From contig CM074805.1 of the NCBI GenBank assembly GCA_037447605.1, positions 2,194,340-2,258,339 on the forward strand: a stretch of DNA of 64,000 nucleotides, written 5' to 3'. This document shows positions 1-11,963 of this stretch, one piece after another. The notes beneath the pieces were generated by a model. That model had not been told where the DNA came from. It saw only the letters and a list, made by a program, of their open reading frames with translations, and did no database searches. Source of the DNA: Zygnema circumcarinatum (taxonomy: Eukaryota > Streptophyta > Zygnematophyceae > Zygnematales > Zygnemataceae). The translations under genes were made by a program, and so were the position numbers. How positions within the stretch are numbered: position 1 is the stretch's first letter; every line of letters starts with the position of its first letter.

Positions 1-577
1 TGCGCCTAGCTGGATGGTGTGCTGTTCCGTGGGCCGCCAACACATGGCGCCGCCTTCTCGCATTTTCCGTCGGCAACTCCTGGATTATGTCGGTCCGTGA
101 CACTGAATATGAATATGTCAAGTACAACTGAACGGACGCGGATCCGTCGAGCGCAGCTCCGTTACGCTACACTTACGCAAAACTCACCTAATCCCCCCGC
201 ACGGGCCGCCGTAAGAGGCGCTCACTCTTCCCTTGTTATTGGCTTCGATACGGTACGACACGATACGAAACGCCCCGATAGGGTACTATCCGTACTAGCC
301 GTACTAGCTGTACAGTAGTAGCCGTTAAGCGCTCGAATTTAAACGATACGGTACGATGCGTTACGATATGCCAGAAAACGATACGATACGATACGTACGG
401 ACATACATGAACTCTAACATAATTCCGCTCGCCTATTGGTAACACGGACCTTATATTTGCCAAAAACAATATTTTCGCCCGATTTTTGCCAGATGTAGTT
501 GGAAAATATGATGGGGTCCTGCTGTACTCCGCAGTCCGTACACATCCACTTCAGAATACGGAAGAAAAAGGTGGTTG

Positions 578-680
578 TTTGAACTCACGATGGCAAGTCC
601 TGAAGGCCATCAAATGATCTTGGATAAAATCAACATAGGGAACCAGAGGAAGCGGTCACAAAGGACCTAAGGACAAAGAG
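578..680 (+). repeat. dispersed repeat, diverged copy
   Basis: It shares the order of blocks TCACGATGGC, GCCATCAAATG, AAAATCA.CAT, GGGAA.CA.GAGGAA and CAAAGGACCTAAG with better copies at 14690-14905, 24540-24665, 45068-45300 and 49262-49345 (reverse). It carries no coding capacity of its own. Confidence 0.6.
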
Positions 681-815
681 AAAAGCCTCGAAACGGAAAT
701 CTACGGAAGACGGAAGAAGCATCTTCCGCAATCTCACACGCCCCAACGTGACGTGACCGTCATCGGCCCGCGGCTACGGACCCGCGTGAGGCAAGGGCCA
801 ACAGTTTTTGTGAGA

Positions 816-865
816 TGACGTCATTTTTGTTTGAGATGACGTCGTTTTTGATTGAGATGACGTCA
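816..865. promoter_or_regulatory. three phased TGACGTCA/G boxes
   Basis: TGACGTCA at 816-823, TGACGTCG at 837-844 and TGACGTCA at 858-865, each preceded by GAGA, start exactly 21 bp apart, which is two helical turns. TGACGTCA is the palindromic core bound by bZIP factors of the CREB/TGA type (known biology). The array lies about 245 bp before the ATG at 1110. That it controls that gene is inference. Confidence 0.65.
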
Positions 866-910
866 TGCCACTCCAGTCGGAGCCCGGAGGCCGAGAAACT
901 GTGGCGGGCG

Positions 911-918
911 CCACGTGG
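911..918. promoter_or_regulatory. G-box CCACGTGG
   Basis: An 8-bp palindrome inside GCGCCACGTGGCG, 192 bp before the ATG at 1110. ACGTG-core boxes bind bZIP and bHLH factors. The same palindrome recurs near several other gene starts in this window. Confidence 0.5.
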
Positions 919-1048
919 CGGCACGAGAGGCGACGGCGGCCTCGCGCTACCGCCTCGCCGCGGGCCAGTGCGCGATTCGCCCTCCCTCCCTCCCTCCCTC
1001 CGCGAGGGCGAGCGCAAGGAGCTGCGGCCGAGGCAGGGCGAGGGACGC

Positions 1049-1102
1049 GGGAGAGGGAGGGAGGTAGGGAGGTAGGGAGGTAGGGAGGGAGGGAGGGAGA
1101 GG
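1049..1102 (+). repeat. GGGAGG(T) tract in 5' leader
   Basis: About a dozen GGG or GG runs separated by A, AGG or T lie on the sense strand and end 7 bp before the ATG at 1110. Such runs can form a G-quadruplex in DNA or in the mRNA leader (inference). Confidence 0.6.
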
Positions 1103-1109
1103 CTGCAGC

Positions 1110-2513
1110 ATGTCGAGCCGGAGCTGGTCGAAGGTGCACGGCGAGGCGGTGCGGCATCCCGGCAGAGTGATCGCAGTGCTCATATGCATCGTAGTGGTGC
1201 TGTATGTGCGCAACGCGGTGGTCGGATGCAGCATGCTGCGGGCAAAGAGCAGCAGTCCGCCTGCGCAGCAGCAGGAGCAGGAGCAGAAGCAGGGAATGGT
1301 GGTTGCAGATCTTGACACGTGGCTTTTGGAGAACGGGCTGGCAGGGCGGGGGGTTGTGAAGGAGAAGAGGCTCAAGGTGGCTGTAGTGAACAGCGTTTCT
1401 TGGCACAACGAAGTTGTATTTTGGCTGGTGTACACTCTTCGCCTCGTCCCGAACTTGGATCTGACGCTGTACACTTTCTGGAAGAAGTACGGATCTGAAG
1501 AGTTTTTGAAGAAGATCGATCGACCCCAGAAGTTCCAGATGCTTCGCACGTCCCGGTTTCAAGCTAGTGACTCTGCTGGAAAGAATCCTGACGCTGTGTT
1601 TTTGACCACTTGCGGTAAAGACATGATCAATGTTGGCGCGACTGTGACAAGAATGCTTGAGCTGAACCCTAGTCTAAGAGTGATCTGCGTCGTTCATCAT
1701 CCCGAGCTTATCTTGAATAACACTGAAGCGCTTCTGCCTTTCGCCAAGGCTAAGGCGCTGACTTTCCTCAGTTTGGCGCCTCACGTAGCATCATTTGTGC
1801 AATCAGATATCATTCCTGAATTGGTTCACCACTCTCTGCTTTTCGCTCCGGTTCCAAGCGTGTATGCTCCTGCTACCTTTCTCTATGAGCCTAAGTCTCC
1901 CTGCCCTCGAGACATGTCGGAGATACATCCTGCCACTTTTCCGGAAAATACAAATTGCTTTAGTGACTTTGTCATTCAAGGAATGGTGGAATTTCAGCGC
2001 CGTAATTACACGCGAGTGTTTGAAGGACTGAATGGGAAACTGAAGAAGCGTCCAGCAGACTGGCGCACTTTCCATCTCAACCTGATGGGGGCCAGTGAGA
2101 CAGGCATTACGTTCCCGAAACCGGTCGATAAGAAGTTGCGATTTTTCAACGGGCTTGAATACGAGGGCTTTTATGAGAGAATGCATCACAATGCCGCTTT
2201 GCTACCGGCCTTTGCTTCGGGTGTTTATTACCTCAATGTCTCGTCGTCCTCAGTAGCCGCTGCACTTATTGCGGGCGTTCCCGTTGTAGGAGATGAGAAA
2301 TTTCTTCAGGCTTACAGTTTCTTTGAGGAGGATGCTATCTATATGCAGAAAGTGGGCGAGACTGAAGCGGACACCATGGAGCGGATTAGAGGGTTAAGTA
2401 TGGCTGAAGTAGTAGAAAAAAGGAGAAAACTCGCTGCATTGAACATTAGGTTGATTGCCAAAAATGTCCTTCATTTTAGGTCTCTTATCAGGGAAGGCTG
2501 GAGCAGTGCATGA
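1110..2513 (+). CDS. single-exon membrane-anchored protein of unknown function, paralogue 1
   Basis: This is a 467-residue uninterrupted frame. The start ATG at 1110 follows the G-rich leader and gives a basic N-terminus, then one hydrophobic segment (about residues 19-38, with VIAVLICIVVVLYV) and RNAVVGC, typical of a type II signal anchor. A Q/E-rich linker follows (about 50-62), then a globular domain from about residue 88 (KVAVVNSV.WH.EVVFWLVYTLR). Recognisable blocks are HHPELIL, LAPHVASFVQ and, near the C-terminus, SSSSVAAALIAGVPVVG. The last resembles the sugar-nucleotide-binding segment of GT-B glycosyltransferases, so a Golgi glycosyltransferase-like role is possible, but I do not recognise the family. 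A clear paralogue lies at 11964-13484. The gene is convergent with the eEF3 gene downstream. Lack of introns is unusual for this window and may point to retroposition. Confidence 0.85.
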   Translation: MSSRSWSKVHGEAVRHPGRVIAVLICIVVVLYVRNAVVGCSMLRAKSSSPPAQQQEQEQKQGMVVADLDTWLLENGLAGRGVVKEKRLKVAVVNSVSWHNEVVFWLVYTLRLVPNLDLTLYTFWKKYGSEEFLKKIDRPQKFQMLRTSRFQASDSAGKNPDAVFLTTCGKDMINVGATVTRMLELNPSLRVICVVHHPELILNNTEALLPFAKAKALTFLSLAPHVASFVQSDIIPELVHHSLLFAPVPSVYAPATFLYEPKSPCPRDMSEIHPATFPENTNCFSDFVIQGMVEFQRRNYTRVFEGLNGKLKKRPADWRTFHLNLMGASETGITFPKPVDKKLRFFNGLEYEGFYERMHHNAALLPAFASGVYYLNVSSSSVAAALIAGVPVVGDEKFLQAYSFFEEDAIYMQKVGETEADTMERIRGLSMAEVVEKRRKLAALNIRLIAKNVLHFRSLIREGWSSA

Positions 2514-4073
2514 GCTTGGCTACTTGCTATTCCAGGCAGTCAAACCTGCCACCTCAGTCGTCTGCATTGTTCGCATTCTTTCATTATTCCATAAGCACCT
2601 TGTTACCTTGCTTCGCTGAACACGATCTTCTCTGCCAACAGCGTCATAGTCAGCCATGTGCATCCTCAACTCGCTGTTTCCGTTTCTTTTTCCACATCCC
2701 AGAGGATGCCAACACCATCATCATCATCCTTCGAGCCGAACTGTGCATTCAATGGGCCAAAGCTTGTGGAGAGGACTAGTGCTCCTTCTCCCTACAACTT
2801 TGAGGCGTATAATTACTTATAAGTAAAAGTTTTCTTAGAAAATTAGGAAGTTATAAATACTTTTAGTAACAATTAGGTTTTTAGAATTTGTAGTTTATGT
2901 TAGTACTGGAGTTAAGAAATACTTACAGTTTATAGTTTAGTTTGAATAAATGCTGGAGGCAACAGCTGTCATCGAGATGTACAGAGTTCTTATAGATACT
3001 TTTTTCTGCCCCTGCTTGAACCTCCCTGACACCAGCATCAAGTACACATGCTCTCAAATAGGCATAGGAGACATTTGCCTTTTCACGCTGACAGTGGATA
3101 ATTGTACACATATTTTGTGACACAATTTATATATTTTTTTTGTTGCTCACGAAGGAGAATTAACATAATATCTCATGTTTATTCGACTGGAAGAAAATGT
3201 GAACATCGATTTGCACAACCCTTTGCCGTGTTCATGCGAAGATGTTCTCGTAACCGCCCGCAGAGCTAAAACCCTAACACAGACTGAGAGAACAAGGAAA
3301 GCTAGCTACAAAACCTGCCCGCAAAAGACAACTGAAATGTAATATGAGTGCTCCAACACACTCTTATCAACCAGACAAAACTCCAAAACAGACAGCGCCA
3401 GAGACCGGCACAAAGAATAAAGAGGAACTTAACCTCTCCCCATATCTCTAACTGCGCCTCTCTGAATCATATTCAAGTGGGTTTCATGGTAAAACAGGGT
3501 CGCCGGTAACTGAAAGCATAACCGGTCACTACTGCGTCTTCAAACTCCCACGGAAACGATGCTGAAGCCTACTCGAAAACGATGCTGAAGCCTACTCGAA
3601 TTCGCCTCCAGACCGTCCGGAGGCACTACTAGGGCCTGAAAGGCGTCTTTGCCAAAGCAAGTTACGACCCTTGGCAGAAACTCCCATAGTTTTCGTCCTC
3701 ATCACCACAGATTGGTCACCCTTGTGGAAAATTGTAGTATGGTTGCAAGAAACTGAAAGAATTGTATACATCAGGTATTCAAATTACGCCACTTGCCGAA
3801 CGGTAGACAAGATTTCCTCTGTAGATACGATCCCATCGATTGTACCTTGGCGGAAAGTTACGATGAGAGCGGAAGCAAAAATGGTCACAATTGCCTCATG
3901 TTAGCAGGCAATCATTAGTCTCGCTCAATTCGGGACTCTTTATTCCGGAGCCTGCTGGCTCTCCCTGACTTCCCTTGCATCTGGTCTTCAAATTTTACTG
4001 GTGACGCTAAGGGCCAGAATGAGGTGTAGATGGCCCCATCACCCTTCTGCAGCAGCAGAAAGCCCTTCTGCAC
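2514..4073. other. intergenic region between convergent genes
   Basis: This stretch holds the 3' ends of the gene at 1110-2513 (+) and of eEF3 (-). It is AT-rich near 2800-3150, as expected of 3' UTRs. A 23-bp direct duplication (starting AAACGATGCTGAAGC) sits at 3554-3599. No gene is seen. Confidence 0.6.
3554..3599. repeat. 23-bp tandem duplication
   Basis: Two identical adjacent 23-bp units (3554-3576 and 3577-3599) lie in intergenic sequence. Confidence 0.8.
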
Positions 4074-7000
4074 TCACTTCTTTCTCCCACTTGTCGGCTT
4101 TGCAGCAGCCTTGATGGCCCTCTCATACGCAGGGTTTCCAGGAGCTGCGACGTGGTGGTTGGCAACACTCCACTGCTCATTACAGAGCGTGTCCAAAAAC
4201 TCCTTATTGTGAGAAATAATGACAACTGCGCCACCATAGTCCTTGATGGCACCCGCAAGCGCTCCTAGGGAGTCACGATCAAGGAAGTTGGTCGGCTCAT
4301 CTAGCACCACCATGTGAGGGTTGCTCCACATGGCTGCAGCTAGAACCACCTTCACCTTCTGCCCTCCTGCACAGCACAAAAAACACATCCCACATGCATG
4401 CCTTCAGTTACCCAGAGTCGCATGCAGTCATAGTTAACACAAAAAAAAAAGCCCACTATAGACACCCATGTTAAGGAAATCTGAGAAGACGAGGGACCGA
4501 CGAAGGGGCTGGAAATGAAATAAAAACTATAATTGCAATCTTCAAGTTGATCCAAACAGGGCCCTCTTATCAGACAGCATGTTATCAGCAACTGCGCATA
4601 CACAGTTCTCACTCCAGTCACCACTACCTTTCATGTGCCCCCACATTAACCAGCAAGCAAAATGGGTGATGAGAAACAAACTAGTGTATTGCCCGTACCT
4701 GACAAGTTCTTGATCTGCCCGTAAGTTCCGAACTCAGCATCAAGCCCAAAATCGTCAAAGTGTTGCTGGACACCCGCAATCGTGCAGGGTCGCGAATAGA
4801 GCCCTAATCGAGCCACCTCCTTGGAATCAATCTCATGCACGAGCTTAACGAAGCCCATGTCCTCTAAGAGCTCCCGCGACAACCAAGTGTTGAAGACGTC
4901 TTTCATCCCCACCCACTGCAGCCCCGACAGCTCCAAACAGTTCAGACACAGCAACACATACAGACCATTTCATTTTCCACTTTCACTGCATACAGTATCA
5001 TAACAGTCATCACATCGACATCCCCCATCAGAGTTCTTGAAAAGAAAGCAATTCGAACTCACTATCAACAGAAAACTCTGAAAGTCAAACAGTACATCTA
5101 ACAAGAAAGCATAGCATAGTAAACTTGCACAAGGCACATCCTTAAAAGAAATCAGCTCCATGCACAACAGAAGTATTTGATATTAATGGACAAAAAACGT
5201 TAGAACCAGCCTGCCGGTCTGTCAACAGCCCTCTAGCTAGCATGCATGGAAGGAGTGTGCACACCTTCACTTCATATTCGTATGATTTCTTGGACTTGCG
5301 ACGACCAAGTAATCGCTCCACTTGCTTCCTCTGCCCGTTGTGCATAATAAGCTCCTCCATTTTCTTTTCCTCATCCTTAGAAATTTTTCTAGTTACCTGG
5401 TTGCAAGTCCAGAGAAGAAAGGTCAGTGCAAACCCCAACATTTTCTGGCTCCTTAGCTCCATCTTACAACTAAAAATGTGCAGATTGAAGCGTAAGTCAG
5501 GACCACTGCAATCTACCATCCACACTCTGTTCATAGTACGATGATTCACTTGTTCAACCGACATTCAGAACCCCACACTCCACAGAAACCTCAAAAGAAG
5601 CTACTTCGCTAACGATCACTGTACTCCACTTTCCTCACCCAATTGCCACTGTTGAACCCAATTTGACAGGAAAAAACTTGCTCCAGATCCTCACAACTTT
5701 CTATTGTTGAAACCAGTGGAAGTCGCAAGCCAGCAGCATAACTCAACAACAATGACGAATCAGCACCATAAGCTCACTCAACATCCCCAGCATCTGCTTT
5801 GGCCACAGCTCCAAATGCCTTCTGCCAGCATTCTCTGGAAAAAAACCACAGTTTCCTGCTATAGGTCGCACCTTGTTCTGCTCTTCCCGGTCTTCCCCTC
5901 TATCAAAACGCCAGCGAATGTACTCGTTGGGACTCTTTTCCAAATGCTGTTCCACGTGATGAAATGCATGCTGCGCAACATATGCAATACCCAAGTTGGG
6001 ATGTTTCCAGACGCTTCCAGTGGTAGCCTTCAGCTCTCCTGTAATAAGCTTGATCAAAGTGGACTTTCCAGCTCCATTGGCTCCCAGCACAGCCACACGG
6101 CCGCCCAGGCCACACTGCACATTCACATCTATAAGCTGCGGTTTATCACGCCCAGGATACGTCACAGATACATTCGTCAACTTTAAGATTGGGGTCTCCT
6201 TGCGCTTGATACCCTCCAAGAATCCAGGCTCGGGAAACTTGTACTTGAAAGGAGAAGCATTAAGGTCGTAGTAAACTTTGCCAGCAGGGTTCACCTGGAC
6301 ATCACGTTGCAAAGCAAAGTTTTACGTGCAGCTCTTCTAGCAGGTGTCCATATTTCAGGAGATTGCAATGAGTATTCAACAGCATACCTAAGATAAATAC
6401 CATGCGCTTGTAACATCCAAGACAGGAGGTGTCTGCATGTTAAATATTGTGAAATGCCAAAGCATATTCATCACCGTCAACAAGTCAACACCTCAAACTA
6501 TGCGACCAATCTTCGTTATGAATGTACCTTCACAAATGCAGCGAGGTTGCCCTTGTAGTGCACCAGTTTGCGCTTCTCATAGTGGATGATATCGGTGCAC
6601 ACATTGTCAAGGAATCCCGAGTCGTGTGACACAATCATGCATGAGACTGTCTTCATAGAGGTAAGATAATGTTCAAGCCATGCAACATTTGTCACATCAA
6701 GATGATTTGTCGGCTCATCTGTTTCAGCCCATTTTCCAAAAGCCAAGTCAGAACAAGTAACACACGGACACTGCAACTGCAGGACCAGGACAAATGTGGG
6801 ACGTGAACAACACAAAGCCTCCTCTTATGTTGACAACACGAGCACAAGAAACAGACCTCAAGGGAACATACACCTAATTACTACTGAAAAAGTATATCCC
6901 TCTAAAAACAGGACAAATGCATAACTTTTTCTGGCCAGCTTCTGCAGGCAATAATCGTTTAACCTGGGAACCAAAACCACTGTCGAGCGAAACTGCAACA

Positions 7001-10000
7001 ACTAGGATCACCCAAACGAGCTAATGATCATCATGCTCCCGTCTACGCCCCAACATGCGCATCTGTAACATGTCAAATACTTAATCGTTATCTTTCCAGT
7101 TAAAAGTGAAAGAGACCATGAAGTTATGTGATGTTACGCACCTAGCAAGAGAATGTCGGCTCCAAAGAGTTGCGCTCGGACAAGTGCCAGCTTCATTTTC
7201 CATCCACCAGAAAGCGAAGTGATGGGAGAAGTAAGCATTGACTCGGTGAATCCAACGCTTTTCAGCGTCTCCTCAATCTCAGTCTCTGACTTTCCTGCGA
7301 GCAGCTTGTCTTTCAACAACACATCAACAGGGTTGAAATCGACCAATGACGAGTCAAGGTCATGCTCGACATAAATTGTTTTCAGAACCTCTGCAGGCGG
7401 AAAACCATCCAACTTCCCGTTTGAAATGGCTCGCATTAGTGTTGACTTCCCTGCCCCGTTATGGCCACAAAGTCCATATCTTCTACCCCTCTTCAACCAT
7501 AGCCGTGTGCTGTTCAGTAAAATCTTTCCACCATAGCCTAAAGAAAACTCGCAGTCACAGAGGTCCTCGCCCTCGTCATCATCATCCACTGCTTGGTCAC
7601 TCTGTCGGCATGACTCCACAATCCGAGTTAGGAAAGTTTTGCACACTGTCTCAGAGTCTTCGCCCCAAGGGGCCAAAAATGGTTCCAGGTAGGGTGTCAC
7701 GCACTTGTTCCATTCTGCGGTGGACAAAACAAGCCAGGCAAACGTGCATCAAGTAAGTCTAAGCATACATCTGCAGCGTACACTGTTTCAAGAAGCAATC
7801 AAAGGAAACGGTATGTGTGACAAAATTTTCAAACAAAGACCAAGTGGTGTCTACAGAGCAGCAGCAGCAGCAGCAGGGTAGCGCTATCCATATAAGCCTA
7901 CGTCCTTCAATGTGCACTGATCTCCCAAAATCTCCTCTCAACGTAACTGGGAAAGCCCCACCGGTTGCCTCCAACCTGCTCTCCTCAACTGCTAATTGGG
8001 CATAACAAAGGCTTGGCAGATGGGCCAGCGAAAAAGCCAAAAAATATCAGGAACTTAGTTCTAGACTTTGTTAGGGTTGAACCTCTTTAACTCTTGCTCT
8101 AGTGTGAAAGACAGCCAAGATATGAAGCATGGTCGAGTAATTTTTTTACATTCATACATACTCGGCGTATCTTCAGCCTTCAGCCGCTTCTAAAAAAAAA
8201 AGGCAGCCTTGCAATTCGCATACACTATTGAACATTTGATGGTGCAGTTTCTCACCTTCCACTTCAAAGCACTTGCTGATGATGAGTCCAGAGCACATTC
8301 TCGCGACATAGTCCAAAGTCTGTTTAAACAATGGCGCGTCAGCTTCCTCTCGCGCATTTGAGGCAATGACACTCTTAAGTACCGACAACACCACTGCTGG
8401 GTCTGCTTTCTTCTCCAACTCCTTCTGATCAGACTCCTCAACATCTTTCTGCATACTTTTCAAAGCTTTCACCACCTTTGCGCCGGTCGCTCTACACTCT
8501 GGATCAGCCACTTCTTCACTCACACGCTCCACTCCAGGGAGCAACTGTGGCAAAAAAGGTGCAGCCTCTGATGGATCATCAACAAGTCGGGTCATGTTAT
8601 CTATGACCACGACTGTACGTCGTTTCACAATTGTAGCTCGCTCCTTCATTCCTCTAATAAGAAGGGGCACCATAATTGAAAGAGCAGGTGCTTGAACAGC
8701 TTGCACGAAGGTAATGCCAGACAGCTTGTAGATGCACTCAGGCACCTGGGCCGGTTTGACAATACAGTCAACCAGTTCGGGCACAAACTCTTCGATATCT
8801 CGGTTTCCAATTATACTGGCCACTTCTGACATAGTCTCATACGCAGCCTTCATTACTTGCTCTTTTCCATCAACCATATATCCCGATAACAGTGGCACAA
8901 TGTCGGGCAAACACCGAGCAATCTGCCGAGGCCCCGTTTTCGCCAGCTGAGACAAAAGGAGAATACTGCCTTCTTGCGCTTTCCAGCTTTTTTTCTGGTT
9001 GGCACCGTCAAATATGACTGTTGACAAAAGCCGTGAAACCCAAACAAATACGAACAAGAAAAAGCACAATCACCTCATTAGAACCATCACATGGCGTCAC
9101 AGGCATGAAGTTCAGAGCAAGATGCACATCAGACAGAAGTGAAGTGTAATTAAAAGGCAAAGAATAAATCCCTCCCACCAGCCCCCCTCTAACTGACATC
9201 TCAATCCACCCTAGAATTCATATGACAACTCTAGAAAAAAACCAGCAAAACATGAAGTTACAAAGAATCCCGCGTCTAGAATAAACCCAGCAACCGGTTA
9301 TTGGAACTCGCAGGTAGAGGGGCAAATCATTCAGCCAGCACTTCTGAAAATAGGACACATTTGAAGTAAGCTGACCTGGCAGAACAATCTTGATCGCATG
9401 TGGGCATAATATGTTCATGAGCGCCTTCGCAGCGTTCTCTGCAGCTAGTTTCACGGGTACCACTTTGTCGCCTATCCTCTCGAGAAGCATGGGCAGCAAC
9501 TGGACCAGATGCGGCTCACACGTGTGGCCCACTTGTTCACAGAGCGTCGCATACAAAACTAGTGCGCCTTCTCGACCAAGGGCACTTTTTTGGTCATCCA
9601 TGGCCGCTCTCATTTTGTCAAAGAGCCCAGACGACTGCAAAAGAAAGCATAAAGAACAACTAAAAAATAAGAAATAAGAACAGAGACAAGGTGTTCAGAA
9701 AAAGAAGCTATATCAAAGGAACTTGCTGTCCAAACGACAATAACCTAACCGTCCCACCAACCGCCTTCACTTTTTTTTTGCGAATAGAAGATTAGAAGGG
9801 ACTTGCTTGCAGAGCTTGCTTCGGTCCCATGGACACATCCGGTACTGTATACACATGCCCAAAGGCAACGGTGCATACATGCCCACAGACAACGGAGAGA
9901 TCCAGCTTTCAACTGGAACATCAAAACACATAGATCTGTATGCAAGCAACTAGAAATTCCAGAGAAGGGTCTGTGATGCATCTAACGCGATCAGTACAGC

Positions 10001-10702
10001 TTTCTGATCAGTCACGGCTGACTTTCAACCATGGCCCAATCATGGCGAAGCTTCAAAAAAGCGTTGACGATGCTTTCGAGGAGACGAATCAAACCCATTA
10101 GCAGGCACGGACCCGCCTATACACCTTACAAAACATCGTGAAAGCCTATGCTCGCAAAATACGACTGTTTGAGATGAGAAGCTAAGAAAGTCGTTTGAAA
10201 CTAAAACAAGCATATACACGGTCGTATTGACGATCACCAACACGACGGTACGACATACGTAGCTGCAAGACGATCAACCAGAGTCAACGGCACTTGACTA
10301 TAACATGTGCGTGCTCTTGTTTAAAAAACAGTTGATGAGCAGTGTATTGTAGAGACTTTAAAAGGTTACATCCGCCCAAGACAAAAATAAATCCTTAGAA
10401 CGTGGCAGAAAAATCTCTTGCAGGTTATCCGGAAAAAAACTACTGCAAAATATCCAGCCAACACTCTTCACAGTTTTCATCATTAAGATTCTCAACCACC
10501 AAACTCCAAACCATCCCACTATCCTCTCCAACGAACACGCCCTACTTTCTCCACACGCCCTCCGCACCTGCAAAACTGCAACGCCGCTTGCTTTCACAGC
10601 CGCAGTCAACTCCATGGACGCGACCCTCCGCTCAGGTAGCGACTGCGCGGCCATGACGCTCTGCCACAAGTCGCCGACCTTCCCGCTGCCATCGCCAGCC
10701 AT
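4074..10702 (-). CDS. eEF3: eukaryotic elongation factor 3-like ABC-F ATPase
   Basis: eEF3 helps late translocation and release of E-site tRNA on the ribosome in fungi. Nine exons join in frame to 994 residues: 10568-10702, 9376-9634, 8256-9017, 7142-7714, 6528-6718, 5872-6294, 5265-5396, 4699-4915, 4074-4366. The order is HEAT repeats (about 1-330), helical linker, then two ABC domains. ABC1 shows Walker [10 protein letters not shown], signature [11 protein letters not shown] and Walker [13 protein letters not shown], split by an intron after ILLL. ABC2 shows GANGAGKST, signature [11 protein letters not shown] and [12 protein letters not shown] short chromodomain-like insert with KKSYEYEVK lies within ABC2. 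The start ATG at 10702 opens [10 protein letters not shown]. Intron 1 is 933 bp. Yeast eEF3 is 1044 residues; the difference is mainly the lysine-rich C-terminal tail, since this protein stops soon after ABC2 at SGRKK. Family assignment is very secure; translation function is inferred. Confidence 0.95.
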
Positions 10703-10897
10703 GGCGGATTCGCCTGCGCGAAACCCTAGCAGAGAGGAGCGGAACAGTCGGCCCTGCAGCAGCAGGCAGGCAGGCAGGCAGGCAGGCCCTCCCTCCCTCC
10801 CTAACTTGGAGCGCGAGGGGCGAGTCGGCCGCTTGCAGCACAAAAGGGCAGCCTTTCTCCCTCCCTCCCTCCGTGGGCCCGCGGACCGCAGGAACCG

Positions 10898-10905
10898 CCA
10901 CGTGG
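10898..10905. promoter_or_regulatory. G-box CCACGTGG
   Basis: Palindromic ACGT-core box 196 bp upstream of the eEF3 start at 10702. Confidence 0.5.
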
Positions 10906-11454
10906 ACGCGGCCAGCGGACGGCCCAGCGCCACCGCCCGCGGATCGCACGGCTGGCGGCGGCGCGTCAACGCGCAAGGGGCGGGCGGGCGGTGGGCCCGG
11001 GGGGCGGCGCCGGCCAATCGCACGCCCCCGCGAGGGCGCGAGCCAATGGCGGCGCGACGCGGCACGCGGCGGAGGCCCGCCCGGCCGCCCGCCCGTACGC
11101 GCGCCGCCTTTGGGGGCGGGGCGGCGGGCACCACCGGCGTCGGCGGCTGCTCCCGCTCCGCCCCCGCCCCCGGCCCTCGCCGAAAGGGAAAAGTGTGGAA
11201 GGCGGCCGTCCGATCCGACCCGAGGCGCACCCGACCGACCGTTCTATGCTCGTCACCTGCGACCGCTACTTGCTGCGTCGCACCGCGCAGTTAGTCTCAC
11301 GTGAAGGCTGAGCGAAACAGGGTTTCCGTGTACTGTATCCGTATAGCGTGACGCCGCGGATGTACACAACGTTACGCTAGACTGCTACATTTGAATCATG
11401 GCTGGAGCAAAAAACAGCGCATGGCGCATGGCAGTTATCTGTCATAAACTCATA

Positions 11455-11663
11455 ATGAAGCATGGGTATGTGCATGAAGCATGGGTATGTGCATGAAGCA
11501 TGGGTATGTGCATGAAGCATGGGTATGTGCATGAAGCATGGGTATGTGCATGAAGCATGGGTATGTGCATGAAGCATGGGTATGTGCATGAAGCATGGGT
11601 ATGTGCATGAAGCATGGGTATGTGCATGAAGCATGGGTATGTGCATGAAGCATGGGCATGTGC
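11455..11663 (+). repeat. 19-bp minisatellite, 11 units
   Basis: Eleven head-to-tail copies of ATGAAGCATGGGTATGTGC begin at 11455 and recur every 19 bp. The last unit has one change, and degenerate GGGCATGTGCAGCAGG pieces continue to about 11750. Because 19 is not a multiple of three, all frames stay open on the reverse strand as a repeated Cys/His/Pro peptide. It ends about 300 bp before the ATG of paralogue 2. Confidence 0.95.
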
Positions 11664-11963
11664 AGCAGGGGGGCATGTGCAGCAGGGGGGCATGTACATG
11701 AAGCATGGGTATGTGTCACCTGGGCATGTGCATGATGCATGGGCATGTGCGCACTGCCCTTGCCCTCCCGGCGGTTCGCAGACGGGGAGGCAAAGGCTTC
11801 CTCGACCTGTCGCGGAGGCATCCATGAGGGCTGGCGCGGACCGGCAGAGGCCGGGAAGGCCGGCAGTCGGCAGAGCTGGAGCTGGCTCTGGGAGCGCGGG
11901 TGCTACGTAGCGCTGGCTCAATAACTCCGGGAGGGCGTCGCAGGAGGGAGCGAGAGAGGGGCG

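Larger units (their letters stand above)
1..1109. other. 5' flanking region of the first gene
   Basis: No convincing coding sequence is seen here; open frames in the region are short or overlap GC-rich leader sequence. It holds runs of an ACGAT/ACGATACG pentamer (about 236-395), a diverged copy of a dispersed repeat (578-680), three phased TGACGTCA-type boxes (816-865), a CCACGTGG box (911-918) and a G-run leader (1049-1102). The last three lie within 300 bp of the ATG at 1110, so they are probably promoter and 5'-leader parts of that gene. Confidence 0.6.
10703..11963. other. bidirectional upstream region, eEF3 and paralogue 2
   Basis: GC-rich from 10740 to 11250, with CTCCCTCC tracts (G-rich on the eEF3 sense strand), a (GGCA)n run near 10767-10785 and a CCACGTGG box at 10898-10905. 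Then come a 19-bp minisatellite (11455-11663) and its decayed continuation to about 11750. Long open frames on both strands here are by-products of GC richness and of the minisatellite. No separate gene is supported. Confidence 0.6.

Noticed and set aside
774-1562. Long minus-strand frames opposite the start of the 1110 gene
   Set aside because: They are shadows of a well-supported sense gene and its GC-rich leader, low in complexity and with no domain.
10614-11311. Overlapping plus- and minus-strand frames of 84-290 codons
   Set aside because: All frames stay open because the DNA is very GC-rich; Arg/Ala/Pro composition, no domain, overlaps the eEF3 5' leader.
11455-11663. CRISPR-like direct repeats
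   Set aside because: Units are contiguous without spacers, and the genome is eukaryotic; it is a minisatellite.
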